DNA from: Aulostomus chinensis | Lineage: Eukaryota; Chordata; Actinopteri; Syngnathiformes; Aulostomidae | Direction: 5' to 3' | Length of the DNA stretch: 64,000 nt | Assembly (NCBI GenBank): GCA_037954235.1 | Contig: JBBMOA010000015.1 | Span: 22,796,069-22,860,068 of the forward strand | In this document: in pieces, positions 21,994 through 35,011 of the stretch | Layout: each line of letters begins with the position of its first letter | How positions within the stretch are numbered: position 1 is the stretch's first letter | Translations under genes and position numbers: made by a program | The notes under the pieces: generated by a model | Seen by the model: only the letters and a program-made list of their open reading frames with translations | Told to the model about the DNA's origin: nothing | The model's database searches: none

Positions 21994-24900
21994 TATTTTC
22001 CAATTGATCCCTCCCTTTTTTCTTGTGATTTAAAAGTATTCCTTTTTCATGTAATTGACACAGCTGAAGGGAGGGATGTCCCCATGCTCTCCCAGCACTT
22101 GAAGTGTCAATACATAGTCCTTCCAGCCAGAGACTCGAGAGCCAAAAGTTTTAATGAACTGTCTGAACCCCAACTTCACCATGGCCAAACAATTCAGGCG
22201 CTACATTCTTGTTCTGTTTGATTTTTTCTTTCTTCTTTGTTAAAACCATGTGGAATGTTTTTTTTATATCATATGGGAAGCTAAATAAGAATTAAATTTT
22301 ATTTTTTTATCGCTTTTATAGTATTTCACAAGTACTACAAAAGTACTTCAGCATTTGCTTGATGGATTATCAAGACCCTAGTTGCCTTTGGAAGTGTAAA
22401 AGATCCACCTTGTCAGTTCTTCTTTTAAAATTAGTTCTCTACTTACTGTATGTGGCACATTACACGACAAAACATCTCATTCCACGTCATTTCCTGTCTT
22501 GCCCTGTGATACAATTTTCATTATTCATAGTATACATGTGACAGTCGTCATTGCCATATGAAGCAGCACTTTAGGCATTCTGAAGCCCAGCAATCATGCA
22601 TGACTGGTCAAAACACTACATTACAATATTGATTAAATCATTAAGAAATTACAGATGTAGTTGCAGATTGTGATCATGTGATGTAAACACTTCACTAGTG
22701 TCAAAGCTTAAGAATGTGGGCAGATTATCTCTGAGTGAAAATGCAACAATCAAAAGTGAACACTCCAGTTTGGGCGGCAGCTCCATGGTCCAGACAGTAC
22801 CTCAACAAATACAGCACAGTCTGGCATAAATGTTAAGGGACTTCTAAGACGCGACGACTATCCAGTCATTTTTTTGAATAAAAGGAGAGGGAAGGAGAGG
22901 GGGACTAGGCTGGTGGGCAGAGGATGAGAGAGCAAGAGTGTGAGGCACACAACTGCTGTGAAAGCGTTGTTTCTCTGTATTTCATCGCTGAACAATTACC
23001 AGCAGCTCTCCTGGGATGTGGGAAGTATCTGTCTCACACACAATGCAAACTCTTTCTAGCTGTGTGCTTTCAGGAGCCCCTGCAGTGCCCCCTTGAATTA
23101 GCATCAACAAGTCACAGCGCAGGCTAAGCAGAAGACAAGGCTGGCTGGGGGGTGAGACATTTGTCAGTCTGATAAGGTGGAAATACAGCCAAGGGGTTCA
23201 TCTTTGTGACAGAATCCAGGCATATCAGAGCTGTAAGACTTCACCTGGAGAAGCAGCAGCACATTAGTGTCTACAGAGGAGCTCTGCCAGTTCCTTCATC
23301 TTCATTTGGATCCCAGTAGTTTCAGGGAATGGTCACTAATCTTCCTGCGGTCCATTCAAGCAACAACAATCAAATCAAACAAAGTGTAAAATTAACACTG
23401 TGAGTAAAGCCTCCATCGTTAGCATGGTGACTGTTGTTGAATCTCCTACACATGAGCTCAGACAGAACCAGTTGGGCTGCTCTGTTTGGAGCTGTTTTTA
23501 GATGTTTCACAGCTGCACTTGACCAAATATCTAGATAACACTGGTCAGGCTCAGGTGATGGGAATCTTTTATCTCAATCAGTGTAAAACATTTTTTTTTG
23601 TCTCGCAACAGCTTTTCTAGCTCTCAGACCCCCACCCCCCACCTCCACCCCCAACACACACACAAACCCTACGGTTGTTGGGTTGTGCACTGACGAGAAC
23701 CACTCACTGGTGTATTTCTGACAGGCCCTTAAGGTAAAGCCAGAGGTCAAATACCCTAAAAGGGTCATACATGCACTGATACTTAAAGAACCCCCCAAAG
23801 CTGCTCTTTGAAAGCTGCAATTGATTTACAAGTGCAAAGTATCTGTTCAGTCTTCATTATGTCTATATGGGCAAATTTCACCATTTTCTGTTTGAAAAAA
23901 GTGTACTTCTTAATTTTTGTTTTGTTAATGCACCGTTCCAAAACCAGTTTAAATCCAATATTTTGCTTCTTATAACTGGTATAAATCCCTGAGAAGCAGT
24001 ACACTCGTTGGTGTTAGTTATTTGATGTGCACAAAGAAACACCTCATTTGGACTGTTTAGTTATTCAACACTTCAACTGTTTTCATGGTGGACAGGATGA
24101 CTTCAGTTTTATTTGTGAGTAAACTTGTAAGTCAGTTCCTGTTTTATTTTGAGAACTCTTCCCCATGTCTAAGTTTGGTGTTACACTTACTTCTTTCAAT
24201 TCAGTTGAGTCACAGTAGATGGTCAAATTCCCTGCCATTGTATTCCAGCTATTATTTTAGTTTCTGTTAGTCTTTGTATGGAGCTGAATTCTCTAATATG
24301 TTCAACTTTTCTCATTGGACTCAGGTGCATGTGATGCTTCTATGGCCATTTAGACAATTTGGCTCTGCATGCAGAAGAAACATACTTCATAACTGCATGA
24401 GTAGATTTGAAGAAGAAAAGTCTTCAGCTTGGTTGGTGAAGGAGGCCCAATATTCTGCTGTCAGTCTTCTCCCTTGAAGTTATTTAGAAACCTACAACCA
24501 AGTGTGACAGAAAGGAGAGGAGGGGAAAGAGGAAGGAGCAGCCAGAAGAGAAGATGAAGGAATAGACCTGTGATGATGACTGAACTGTACAACAGCCTAT
24601 CAAATAAAACCCATCTGTCTCCCACGCAAACCCACAAGCAACTGCCAGAACCAGAAACTTGAAAAATATATGACACAATTCAATTTTCTCCTATTCAGCA
24701 GACTTTTGAACCTTTAACCTCTATCAAGATTTTTTCTGTGTTGCTGTGATTGTTTTCAGCGGATCCACCCCTTCACCACTGATGTGATCTGGCAGCAGAG
24801 CCAGCTGTTAGGTCGACTTAGAACTCAGAGGGTTTTAATGAGGACAGCCGTGACATGTCAGCACCACACTGACATCACCATCATCACTGCTCTGTCCCCC

Positions 24901-26899
24901 ATCGGAGCGACCGACTTAGTCACAGCCTTGTCACCTTCTCGTCATGCAACCCAACATATATTTGCCCTTGGTCAACAGTCCCACGAGCTCAACCTGCACA
25001 AAGGAAGAACTGGTCAAAATGAACTTAGATACTGCACATCTAATCAAGCATCAACTGTAACTGCACTGCAAAACTACTTCTTCCATCAAACACTGTTGTC
25101 GATTTCTTTAAGAGAGCAAGAAATCTCTTTCTGTCTTGTCTTCAATTACCTCCAAAACACCTGATCAACCTCAGACTTGGTATGTACATTGAACTGCACT
25201 GCCGAATTAGAGGTGTTTTTTTTTTAGTTCTTATTTTTGGCCAGTAAAGTTTTTTTTTCTGTTCGGTGACATTGTGGTTAGATAGATTTTTAATAGTGCC
25301 AGAATTCAGAGATTCAACACACACTATACCTCTATAACTAGATTTCTATGACTGTATGTAATATGGTAAAAGCAGTCAAAGATGAAAACCAGAACTTTAA
25401 GACCAAGGTCACTGATCAAAGTCAGGGAAGTTTTATGACATCACACAACCCATGGCCCAAAGCCTGGAAAAAAGGGTTGGTTTCACAGCAAAGGACCCTG
25501 GCAGGGGTCATGAAGAGGTGGTTAGAATGCAAAAAAGAGCATTAGCTGGAATCTGACAATCAGGCCAGATAGAGTTTCATAACACATTCATTACAATGCT
25601 TTTAGTGAATGGCCAATGTACCCTTGTATGTAGCTGAAAATTAACTAACCAGCAATAACTTCATATTTGTTCCAATTCTTGGTGTAGTAATACTTAATAA
25701 TGTCATAAGTGACCACAATGTATTAACTAATTACATACATATCGTTCTTTAATAACATGTCATATCATTGGTAGTTTATCAAATTTTTTAAACGTATCCA
25801 CCAATATTGTGATACTGCTCATTTGTTAATGTCATTGATAATAATGCAATGAAATGTCTGAACCAATGACACGATCAGTTGTATAACTTTTATCACGTTA
25901 CCTTAAACAATAAAGCCTGACTTGATGTGGAAGCAGTAACCTTGCTGTTTAATCAGCATTCTGATGTGGCACACCTGTCAGTAAGTGTGAGTGTGTGCGT
26001 TTGTGTACTGTATGTGTGCACACGTGTGGGTGTGTACGTGCATGTGTGCACACGTGATTTTTATAGAATTTAGATCAGATCTTTGGTCTAATCTGATTCC
26101 ACCTGGAAAGGACGAGGGAGTGTTCTCTCACTGGAGTCGTGACTCTGTCAGCATGAATAACGGTAATGTGGGGTGAACACGCTGGTGCTCAGGGAGTCAT
26201 TTGACATTGGCGCAGTAGGAGGTGTGTTTATGAGCAGTTTGACATGAAGGGGAACAAACGTGAAGAGACTGGTCTCAAAGCATCTTAATGATGTGGCTTG
26301 GAGGTGGCCCTACCCTGCCTTCTGCCTCTCATTGCCATCCCATCTCCCCTGGGCCTCATTTATCATAATGAGGTAGAACATATATTAACACGCTCTGAGC
26401 AATAATCAGACAAGAGTTCATAAATACCAAATGGCTGCTAAGGATGACATCTTAGTTGCAACTGACAGTATCCACAGAATCACTTTCTTACATCTGCAAG
26501 GGCCCTTTTGGCAATGAGTAACACAATGAATGATCATGTGACATGGAGGCAGGACAGCAGACATGCAGGTTCAGGTATGGAACTGGGGTGTGTATGAATC
26601 GAGTATCCTAGAGTTCCCTGAATGGATGAGCAGTGGTACCACAATGGTAGTTGCAAACTTAATTCAAACTAGCTTTTCCCACCTGTTTCTGAGCAAAGTC
26701 ACATGAAAGAGGTGGAGCCAGTATTAGATGACCAATCACCAAATTGGAGAGGTGGAGAGCTGCATATTTCACTCCTGAGGATGAGGACCATAAATATCAG
26801 ATTCAAAAGCAGGGATGAGAGCTGCAACAAGTAGATGGCTTGGTGAATGTGTGAATTAACAGACTTTCAGCTCTGTTCAATATATTACCAACCATTAAT
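21994..26899. other. About 4.9 kb without a recognised gene
   Basis: Both strands were read. Open frames such as 24784-25164 (126 codons) show no domain that I recognise and no splice context. A degenerate GT-rich stretch lies at 25986-26056. No repeat family could be named; the sequence could be old intron or intergenic DNA. Confidence 0.45.
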
Positions 26900-27420
26900 G
26901 AATTTGGATACTGCAGGGAAATAGAGGAGCTGGTAAGGTGTTGCAATGCTAACAACATTAAACTCAACATTTCTGAGACTGAATTGTGGGAAGAATGCCA
27001 TCTGCCTTTCTTTACAAGAGGTCAAGAGGTAAAGAGAGTCCCATTCCCAGGGATTCATGGGTGGGGATCCCAAGGAACTGGAAGGAACTCAACACCAGCC
27101 TCAAAATCACCAAAGCCCACCAGCAGCTCTTCTTCCTGAACTGAAAAAGTTAAAGGTTTGTCTGGCAACCATGGCACACTTATCCTGATCAGTCATAGAG
27201 AATGTGCTCACTTTTTCCATCCTTCTCTGTCTAGTATGGCAACAACACCATCCAGGATAAACTCTGATCGAAAAGTGATAAGCAGAGCATCTAAGACACT
27301 CGGCTGTAGTCTCCCCTCACTCTCTTACATCTATTTGATTAAAGTAGTAAGAAAGGCTAATAGGATAAAAACCCTTCGCATTCAGGTCAGGAAGGACATA
27401 AAGTACATTGTTCTACCGCC
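26900..27420 (+). pseudogene. LINE RT C-terminal region, heavily decayed
   Basis: In shifting frames one reads NANNIKLNISETE, then KKAQQRLFF-like material (CCCACCAGCAGCTCTTCTTC), and later SRASKTLGCSLPSLSYIYLI. This follows the order of the thumb and C-terminal part of jockey/CR1-like fish LINEs (NN..LN..KT.E, A.QRL.FLR.L, A..I.G..LPSL..IY). Frameshifts and small deletions occur every 50-100 bases. The clade is not resolved. Confidence 0.5.
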
Positions 27421-27797
27421 ATGTATATTATGCTACCCATTTATGTATTGTGTACTGTACTCGTTGTTTGTGTGTTGTGTGCGCTTTTGTTCTGGCGTCC
27501 GTTTTGATGTTTTTTTCTGAAAAAAACCTCTATATTGATAGGAATTCTATTAACTGTTTTTGACATAGCATTAAACAACTGAACTCAAATTTGAAAATAA
27601 ATTGAATTGGCCATCAATTACATACATCATGCTGTACATTTTAGTGTTCATATGCTAACTATTTCAAGATCAAAGGAAAAGATTCTGAAGGAATGCAGAG
27701 GGGTTTGGTGCCCTAATGAAGATGATGTGGACAGATGATGCCTATTTTCTCTGGGCTGGGATGTGGTAGAAAGAGGACAGAGACAATAGTAGGGAAT

Positions 27798-27805
27798 GTG
27801 TGTGT

Positions 27806-27856
<51 letters not shown>
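27798..27856. repeat. (TG)n microsatellite
   Basis: About 29 TG units with one AC interruption. Confidence 0.95.
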
Positions 27857-27857
<1 letters not shown>

Positions 27858-28240
27858 TCACAAGCCCCTAAACCCTTTTTTTTCTCTCCTTTGTTCTGAG
27901 ATTGTGTTGAATAGAAATAACACGAGAGAAGTGTTCTGGTGAAGAACACTGCTGATGAGCTTTGGCTTGTCTTTTGGGAAAAAAGCTTTTGTATTTCACA
28001 GGTGACTTATTTGGGAGAAGATTTATTCAGACTTTTTTTGAATTATTTTGTTTGAGTTTTTAAGGGATGTGTGGGCTAGTTTACTTTCGTGTCCACACCA
28101 GAAAACATGACCAGAACATCCTATACCAATTAGATCAGGTCCATATAGTTGCTTGTCACATCAGAAGGTGCCAAAAATGTGAGTAAAATGAAGACAGGAG
28201 AGTTAGTCTTGCTTTAAATTATCTATTCGTACTATAAAAA

Positions 28241-28271
28241 TGAGTGAGTGAGTGAGTGAGTGAGTGAGTGA
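28241..28271. repeat. (GAGT)n microsatellite
   Basis: Seven to eight perfect GAGT units. Confidence 0.95.
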
Positions 28272-29639
28272 ATCTCCATTGTTGAAACACACATGCATGA
28301 TGAGCAGGGCTGGATCAGCAGTTGCCAAGTGTGTACAGAATGTCAGGAGTGCAAGTGTTGAGTTAAAACAAAGACAACAGCTTCAATAACAAGAAGGACT
28401 CTGTGTGAGGAGAAAACAGCACAATCATCTGAAGGGAAAACAAGGAGACACTGCCAGCTGGCACTTAAGTTTCACCTTCACTTTAATCATCAGCTTCATC
28501 AATGCCTTCACCAGCCATCATTACCTGTGTGGACTCTCGGTTCTGAACACTCAAAGGGTGTTTTCAAACTCTTAAAGTGGACCAAGAGAACACGGACTAA
28601 GTTCTTTTGGTGCACATATCAGTTAGTTGAAAGAGGACTCAGTTCTTTTCCTGGTCCACTTCAGCTCTGATTGGGCCTCAATCCTCTTTCTGTTCATGTT
28701 ATCTGAGGTTCAGACCTTGCCAGAGTATGGTTCACTTCAGAGGGGTCTGAGTTTGTTTGGAACTGCAAATGCGGATGTTACCATGATCAGGAAGCACAAT
28801 ATTACTGATCCATATGAATGTTGATGAAACATTTTATTTTACAGCTCAATAATTACTGACAACACTCAGCTTCTTGTCAGCCAGCTCTGCACTTGCTTTG
28901 TTTTTCTTAACTCTTCGTTTGCACTAATTTACCTCAATTATATGATTATTACCTCAGACTCAAATCCTTATTAAAGAGGTCTATTGATAATATCAGATGA
29001 TTTTCACTTACTTGTAATCAAAAGATTCCCCATGTTTTTTTTATCTATTTATTTTTTAAGTAAAAGGGAGGGCAGCATCATTGAAGTGTTCAGTATCTAA
29101 ATACACGGTCACCAGGAGGATCCACCCTTCAGTTGCTAGACAGCCACTCTACCTCCAAGCAATGCCACCCCCTAACCAGTGTTCATGTGACCCTCTGCCA
29201 CTTTCAACCTCCAAACCCAGTTACTACAGACTTATTTTGAACAACTTACTCAGGCACCTTTCCACTGTAGTTTTAAACTAAAAAGTAAAGTAAAAGTCTT
29301 GGCACAATGGGACCAGGATCAGTCGGCTTTTACCCGTGGGCTTATCTGGGTGTATAAGGTTGTGTGTGGTAGAAAAGAGGTAATAGTGTTACCGCTTCCC
29401 CACCAAGTCATCAAAAAGAGGACTTAAGATATACAACATCAACAATAATGGGATCAGCTGATCCTGGCTGGTCATAACCAATCCTGGGCATCAGAGCCTG
29501 ACAGTGTTTGTGTGATGCAATGAGGCAACCATAGTTACGTGGACTACGCAGACTGACTCTGAGACAGAAAATAACCTCTCCATATCAATCGTGTGAACCA
29601 GGTACGCTGTATGACAGGTTGCTGGGTCTGATGGCATCA
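28272..29639. other. Non-coding DNA, no gene recognised
   Basis: The stretch near 28565-28760 has GTGGACCAAGAGAACACGG, later TCCTGGTCCACTTCAG, and resembles non-autonomous fish DNA-transposon ends with GGTCC..GGACC words, but no clear borders were found. Confidence 0.4.
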
Positions 29640-31150
29640 GCCCTGGGAGGGAGAGAAGCTATGAATGACTGGACGTTCCAGCCTTGTGCAGGCAGGAATG
29701 CGAGCAGATCCAGGCTCAATGGGAACAGCCATTTGCTTTGACCAGTTGAGGCGAAAGAGAGCTGAAGAGAGAGTATGATGGACAGATGGGATGTGAAAAG
29801 GTGATGCTAAGGGTGGCAGTTTGAGTCTCTTCAGGGCTGTTGTGTCCTCCAGCAGCATCAGTCAGATATCTGGGAAGTAGGGAAGCACAAATGCTCTGGA
29901 GAAGAAGATGAGTCAGTAACACATATGAGTATAGGAGGACAGAGAGAAGGAGAGAGAAGCCCAGTGCACCATGGGAGATCCCCAGCAGTCTAAGCCTATA
30001 GCAGCATATCTAACAGCAAGCCTAAGCCAGACTTAACTATAAGCCTGATAGAAAAGGAAGGTCTTATGTTTGCTCTTAATCATAGAGAGGGTGTCTGCAT
30101 CCTGGACTGAAACTGCACAGGAGGGGAGCCTGATAGCTGAAGGCTCTGGCTCCCATTCTACTGTTAGAACTCTAGGAACCACCAGTAACCCCGCATCCTG
30201 GGAGTGAAGGGTTCTAGCTGGATAATAGGGGACTAGGAGCTCTGTCAGGGATGAAGGAGCCTGATTGTTGAGGACTTTGTATGTTAGAAGGAGAATTTTG
30301 AATTCTATTCTGAATTTGACAGGGAGTCAATACAGAGAAGCCAGTACAGGAGAGACATGGTCTCTTCTACTAGTTCTCGTCAACACGCAGGCAGCAGCAT
30401 TTTGGACCAGCTGGAGAGTCTTTAGGGACCTACTGGTGCAGCCTGATAGGAGGGAACTGCAGTAATCCAGCCTGGAAGTGACAAAAGCATGGACTAGTTT
30501 TTCTGCATCTTTTTGAGACAGGATGTGTCTGATCGTATTGATGTTTCATAAATTAAAGAAAAGCAGTCCTGGAGATTTGTTTAATGTGGGAGTTAAAGGA
30601 CAGATCCTGATAAAGAGAACTCCAAGGTTCCTTACAGTAGTGGGCCAGGGTGATGTCATCCAGGGTACCTATCTCTTTCATTGTGTTGTATTTATCCACC
30701 ACACCTTAAAAACTGGTCCGTGAAAATATGGTACAACATAAACCAGTCTGTGGCGCAAAAAAGGTTGGGAACTTCTGCTTTGATAATCTGTTGCTGTGAA
30801 AAATGTCACAAAGTTGTTTAGCTACTACTGTCTCCAGAATTTTGGAGAGATGGGAAGATAGAATGTAACCAGATATCCGCAACACATTTCTCATATCTCA
30901 GCGAGAGGTGCAAATTTGGGGTAAAAGGTCTTTAAGCAGCTTAGTTGGCATAGGCTCTGGGAGAGAGGTGGATGATTTAGAGGAGGAAATTGTTGGACTA
31001 AGTTCATGAAGTTCAATGGGAGAAAAGCTATCCAGGTATATGTCTGGTCCGACAGCTGCCTCTAAGGTTTCTGAAATTATAGATGACGTGGTGCCAGCTG
31101 ATGTCAGGAGGAGAAGAACTTTCTCTCTCGAATAAGTAGAATTGTTGAGT
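29640..31150 (-). mobile_element. L2/CR1-type LINE, decayed
   Basis: Reading the minus strand from 31150: LDSFSPIELHELSPTISSSK and MPTKLLKDLLPQI (linker before RT), then SSHLSKILETVVAKQL (RT start). After a deletion come AEKLVHAFVTSRLDYCSSLL, SLKTLQLVQNAAACVLTRTS, LPVKFRIEFKILLLTYKVLN and YYPARTLHSQDAGLLVVPRV (thumb and C-terminus). A 3' UTR with GTCAAAGCAAATGGCTGTTC follows. Order and motifs are those of fish L2/CR1 LINEs. The RT palm with the catalytic aspartates is lost; the gap is occupied by a short hAT-like piece at 30688-30785. Confidence 0.75.
30688..30785. mobile_element. hAT-type MITE fragment inside the LINE
   Basis: The words AAAACTGGTCCGTG and ACCAGTCTGTGGCGCAAAA, AAGGTTGGGAACTTCTGCTTT are like the widespread fish hAT end (CAGTGGTTCCCAACCTTTTT, GGACCGG). 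One end is clear (30785 side); the other is lost. It sits where the LINE RT core should be. Confidence 0.5.
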
Positions 31151-31157
31151 CTCTTTA

Positions 31158-31240
31158 ATTCAAGAATGTTCTAGACCTGCTCTACTTACGTGATGGCACG
31201 AGATAGCTTGTGATCTGGCGCTGTATAAATAAAACTGACT
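31158..31240 (+). mobile_element. LINE 3' tail, opposite orientation
   Basis: GTTCTAGACCTGCTCTACTT, GTGATCTGGCGCTGTATAAA and TAAAACTGACTTGG are the 3' end of the same type of LINE as at 3600-3897. It lies directly next to the minus-strand LINE body, so two fragments are joined in inverted orientation. Confidence 0.6.
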
Positions 31241-34200
31241 TGGAGTAATCTAAGTTGAAAGACAGACAATATTCCCCATGAGCAGGCACTTCTGTGACAG
31301 AGGTGATGTAAATTTGCCAATTAAACCACATCAAATCTTTCTGTGTCTAAAGCTCACCAGGCTGTGTCCTCACATTGTCTTCTGCTGTTCACAGCCAATC
31401 ACCCAATCACTATCACATCAGTCTGATCATTTGAAATTCCTCAAAGCAAGGTTGCTGGCATTGCCCCTTATTTGTCATTTTCAAAATGTATGACCTCTTG
31501 AAATAAACACTGCCCTGTTCTTCAAAATGTATGATTAAAGCTTAGCTGTAGTCATCTGAAATGAACGTTGTTAGGAAATGGAAAGTGCGAAGCCTTCAAG
31601 GGTGTTCAGCTGCATTAATGGCTTAGCGAGTACTTCCTGTGGTTTGCGCTGCACGGTGATGAATACTGGGCCAGTAACCACTGTCAATGTCTGACCTTTT
31701 TTCATTCATTGTTTAGACTCAGCGGGCTGTGTCATGCTAGCTAGAAGCTTCATTTATTCACCAGAAACCGCATAATTGAACCTCCCCTCTCCTTCCTCCT
31801 CCTCCTCCCTACAGTTTGACCCCATCATCCCTCCACCCCCTTATCTCCCTGTCCCTGGTGCCATACATCTTCTCCTCCCTCCTGCTCGTCTTTGGCACAC
31901 TGAGTTATAGCCCTATGAAACGTTTGGTTTCCACGTCTCAGCATTTCTCACTCGGCCTGCTGACCCTTCTTTATTACAGCAAAGCCACATCAATAAATTT
32001 GATCAGCTATATCACGACAGATGTATGATTCCATTTTTACCTCGATCAAAGATCAAACTAAAGGCTTTCGTTAATAGTTTTTAGGCTGTTCTGTGGAGAA
32101 CAAAGCTCTAATGAAAAGAGCAAAACGATTCACTAATCTTTTAGGTACCAACTCTCACACATATTCACACTCTCCTTGTCATATTTTATGGCAAGTCTAA
32201 AGTTGAAATGGAACCAGCAGCAACACTTGATGCTGCAATGCAGGCTGGGAGCTAAGTACACCCAGAGGATTCAACAAACATAGTGACAATGAGAGTTAGC
32301 AGTAGGCAGCCTTTCATGAGTGTGTCTCAGAAGTGCAAGCCCCTGCAGTGCACCACGTGGCGAACAGTCGTGTTTGACACTGCAAGCAATCACACTCTGC
32401 CAGGTCAGTTTGATTCTGCACAAGACAAAAAAAAAAAAAATTCATTTCAGCAGACCCTGAGCCAGAGGCTACATCCATACAATTAGGTTTTCATTTCAAA
32501 AGGCAAAATGTGAACCATATTTTTCTTCTCTCATCTACACAACTCCCTAAAAAAACGGGACGTTGGTAAACGCTGTCTCACACAGTGTATATTTTTAAAC
32601 CCTGGTTTTGCTGTGCTGCATAAATTCTCTAAAGGTATGAAATGCCAGATTTCCTAAAACAATGAGATGGTTGCCTAGTTAGCATATCACATGATATTTT
32701 CCCCAAAATGAGTGATAAAACAAAGGCATTGACCAACACAGCTGTTGCACCTTTCACAACATTGTTTAGTCTGCGTTTGGTTATCAAAACTGTGTATCAT
32801 CTCCAGGAGCACCTGGTGCACCAGTTTTGTCGCCTGCTTCATGACTGGACTACCTATCACCCAATGACAACTAGTTGCCCCTTCTGGCTTCCTAAAAGTC
32901 AGCTGCTCATCAGCTCCATGTGGCTTCACAGAACCACTAAATTTTGGTGACTTTGTTACTCTTGCTTAGGTGTGGTACCTGTACTTAGAGTTGTTCTGAT
33001 TCCGACACGATTATTGGAAAAAACGTATGGCATCAGTATCTGCAAGTTACTGAGTCCATGCCAATCTGATACTGCATTCTTATTACAAGAAGTAACAAAA
33101 TATCATATTTGTTTTATCAAAAATGGGACCTTGTTTGCTTTGCGAGGTCCACTTTGCTTTGCAAACCAAATAAAATCTCTTTCTTTGCCGCCCTACAAGC
33201 CAACACAGGAAGTAGTGTTTGCAACTACGGTTTTAGGGCAGCGAAGAAGAAGCAGCTACCATTAGCTGTTATTCGAACCTACACTACAGGAGATCCCAGC
33301 TTCTTCTTCACCATGGTAAAATCAACAGGTGTCCGCAACAACATAGCACACTTTCAAAGCAACCAAATCAGCCATTTTGCAATACTTTTCATGAAATAGT
33401 CGCACCAGTAAAACTGCAACATGTGCAGTGGTCAAGGTTTTACCTTTGGAGGTTCAACACAGGCAATCTTGTCATTCGGACAAACAGCGAGTTCAACATC
33501 GTAGCAGCAGCAAAGACAGGAAATGAATACAATGAATGGATGTAATGAATTCCACAAAGACAGCCTTTAATAAAAGCTACTAAAATTTGTCTATAATAGT
33601 CGGTTAATTTCACTGTTTAATGCTAAATGCTAAATTTTGTTAGCTGTAGGCTCATTCACTTGAATTAGCTAGCTTAGCCTAGTATAGTGTGATGCAGAAT
33701 TTAATTATATGCTTTTACTACGACTCACCAATCCAAGATTTCCTGTGTAACTCGGCAGGTTTCAGTGAGCACCCTCACACACACACACACACACACACGC
33801 ACGCACACACACGCACATACACATCTGCTAGATAACAACAAAGTTACCGTTTGTGTTGTTAACGGCTGTTACCGTTTTGCGTTGTCAACATTATATGGTG
33901 TTTTTAGTGTTTTTATCAGTTATATTTTTACGGCTCAGCAGCAGGTCCTCTCTCACTAGTGTCATCCAGCGCTTGACTAGCATATGCTGTGTAGCCTGTT
34001 TACAGTGCTGCTGACCTGCGCTCTGAGTGGCTAGGCACTTCTATGGTATTAACTCTTTGTGACCTGGGTTACACACTCCTTGTATGCTTTGTTCTGTGAT
34101 TTGTTATATTAGACACAGAGTTAGATATTGTTTGTTGATATGTAAGTTTTGACACATTTAGTTTGTCAGATCAGCCCTCATTTAGTAATACTTCATTGAG

Positions 34201-34577
34201 TAACATCCTTTGCACTGAATTCTGATGCATTTTGATCATGGTTTACTCATTAAACATAATTCAGTTTCACCACAACAGTTCCATAATTGAATGTTCTTTG
34301 TTATTTCCCTCACCCTGACCAAGCTGGGGTGGTTCATCCCAGCCTCTACTGTGACACACATGCAGTCACATAAATTTAGTGAGGTCTTCATCTTGGTCGA
34401 TTCTTCAGCGGGCCAGACAGAGGACCAGGAAGTGGCACTATATATCGATGCTGTCCTAGGAACGCCTCAGGATCCCCAAGTCCAACGTGAAAATGTGGTG
34501 GGTGAATGAAAGGTTTTGGCTCCTGCTGGAACTGCTTCCACCATGACCTGACTTTGCATAAGGAGTTGAATTCAATC
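31241..34577. other. Non-coding DNA with simple repeats
   Basis: No gene is recognised. A 14-A run is at 32429-32442. GAGTTGTTCTGATTCCGACA near 32990 and CAATCTGATACTGCATTC near 33062 resemble the ends of a fish hAT-like repeat with GTTCCGATACC words, but it is too decayed to bound. Confidence 0.4.
33776..33822. repeat. (CA)n microsatellite
   Basis: CA units with CG and TA interruptions. Confidence 0.9.
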
Positions 34578-34590
34578 AAAATATTACCAT

Positions 34591-34998
34591 CCATCCGTCT
34601 GTCCAGCCATCCATCCATCCATCCATCCATTTTCTTCCGCTTATTCCTATTAAGGGTCGCGGGGGGGGGGGGGGGCTGGAGCCTATCCCAGCGGCTACGG
34701 GCAAGAGGCGAGGTTCACCCTGGACAGGTCACCAGTCCATCACAGGGCCAACATAAATAGACAAACAACCACTCACACATCATACCTACGGTCAATTAAG
34801 AGTATCCAAGTAGCCTAGTCCCCAATTGCATGGCTTTAGACGGTGGGAAGAAGCCGGAGTACCCGGAGAGAACCCATGCAGGCACAGGGAGAACATGCAA
34901 ACTCCACACAGAAAGATCCCACGCCCGAGCCGGGACTCAAACCCAGAACCTTCCTGTTGTAAGGCAACAGTGCTAACCACATCACCACCGTGCTGCCC
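34591..34998 (-). mobile_element. V-SINE copy, full length, with target duplication
   Basis: The copy has all parts: GGAT tail, GCTTATTCCTATTAAGGG, GGCTGGAGCC block, central AGACGGTGGGAAGAAGCCGG, and the tRNA-derived head to GGGCAGCACGGTGGTGATG in sense. AAAATATTACCAT flanks it exactly at 34578-34590 and 34999-35011. A 15-G run sits near the tail (34661-34675). Confidence 0.9.
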
Positions 34999-35011
34999 AA
35001 AATATTACCAT

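Noticed and set aside
24784..25164. 126-codon open frame on the plus strand
   Set aside because: No family similarity or exon borders seen; kept only as unannotated DNA.
28565..28760. DNA transposon with GGTCC-type ends
   Set aside because: Some words recall fish MITEs, but I could not pair the ends or find a target duplication.
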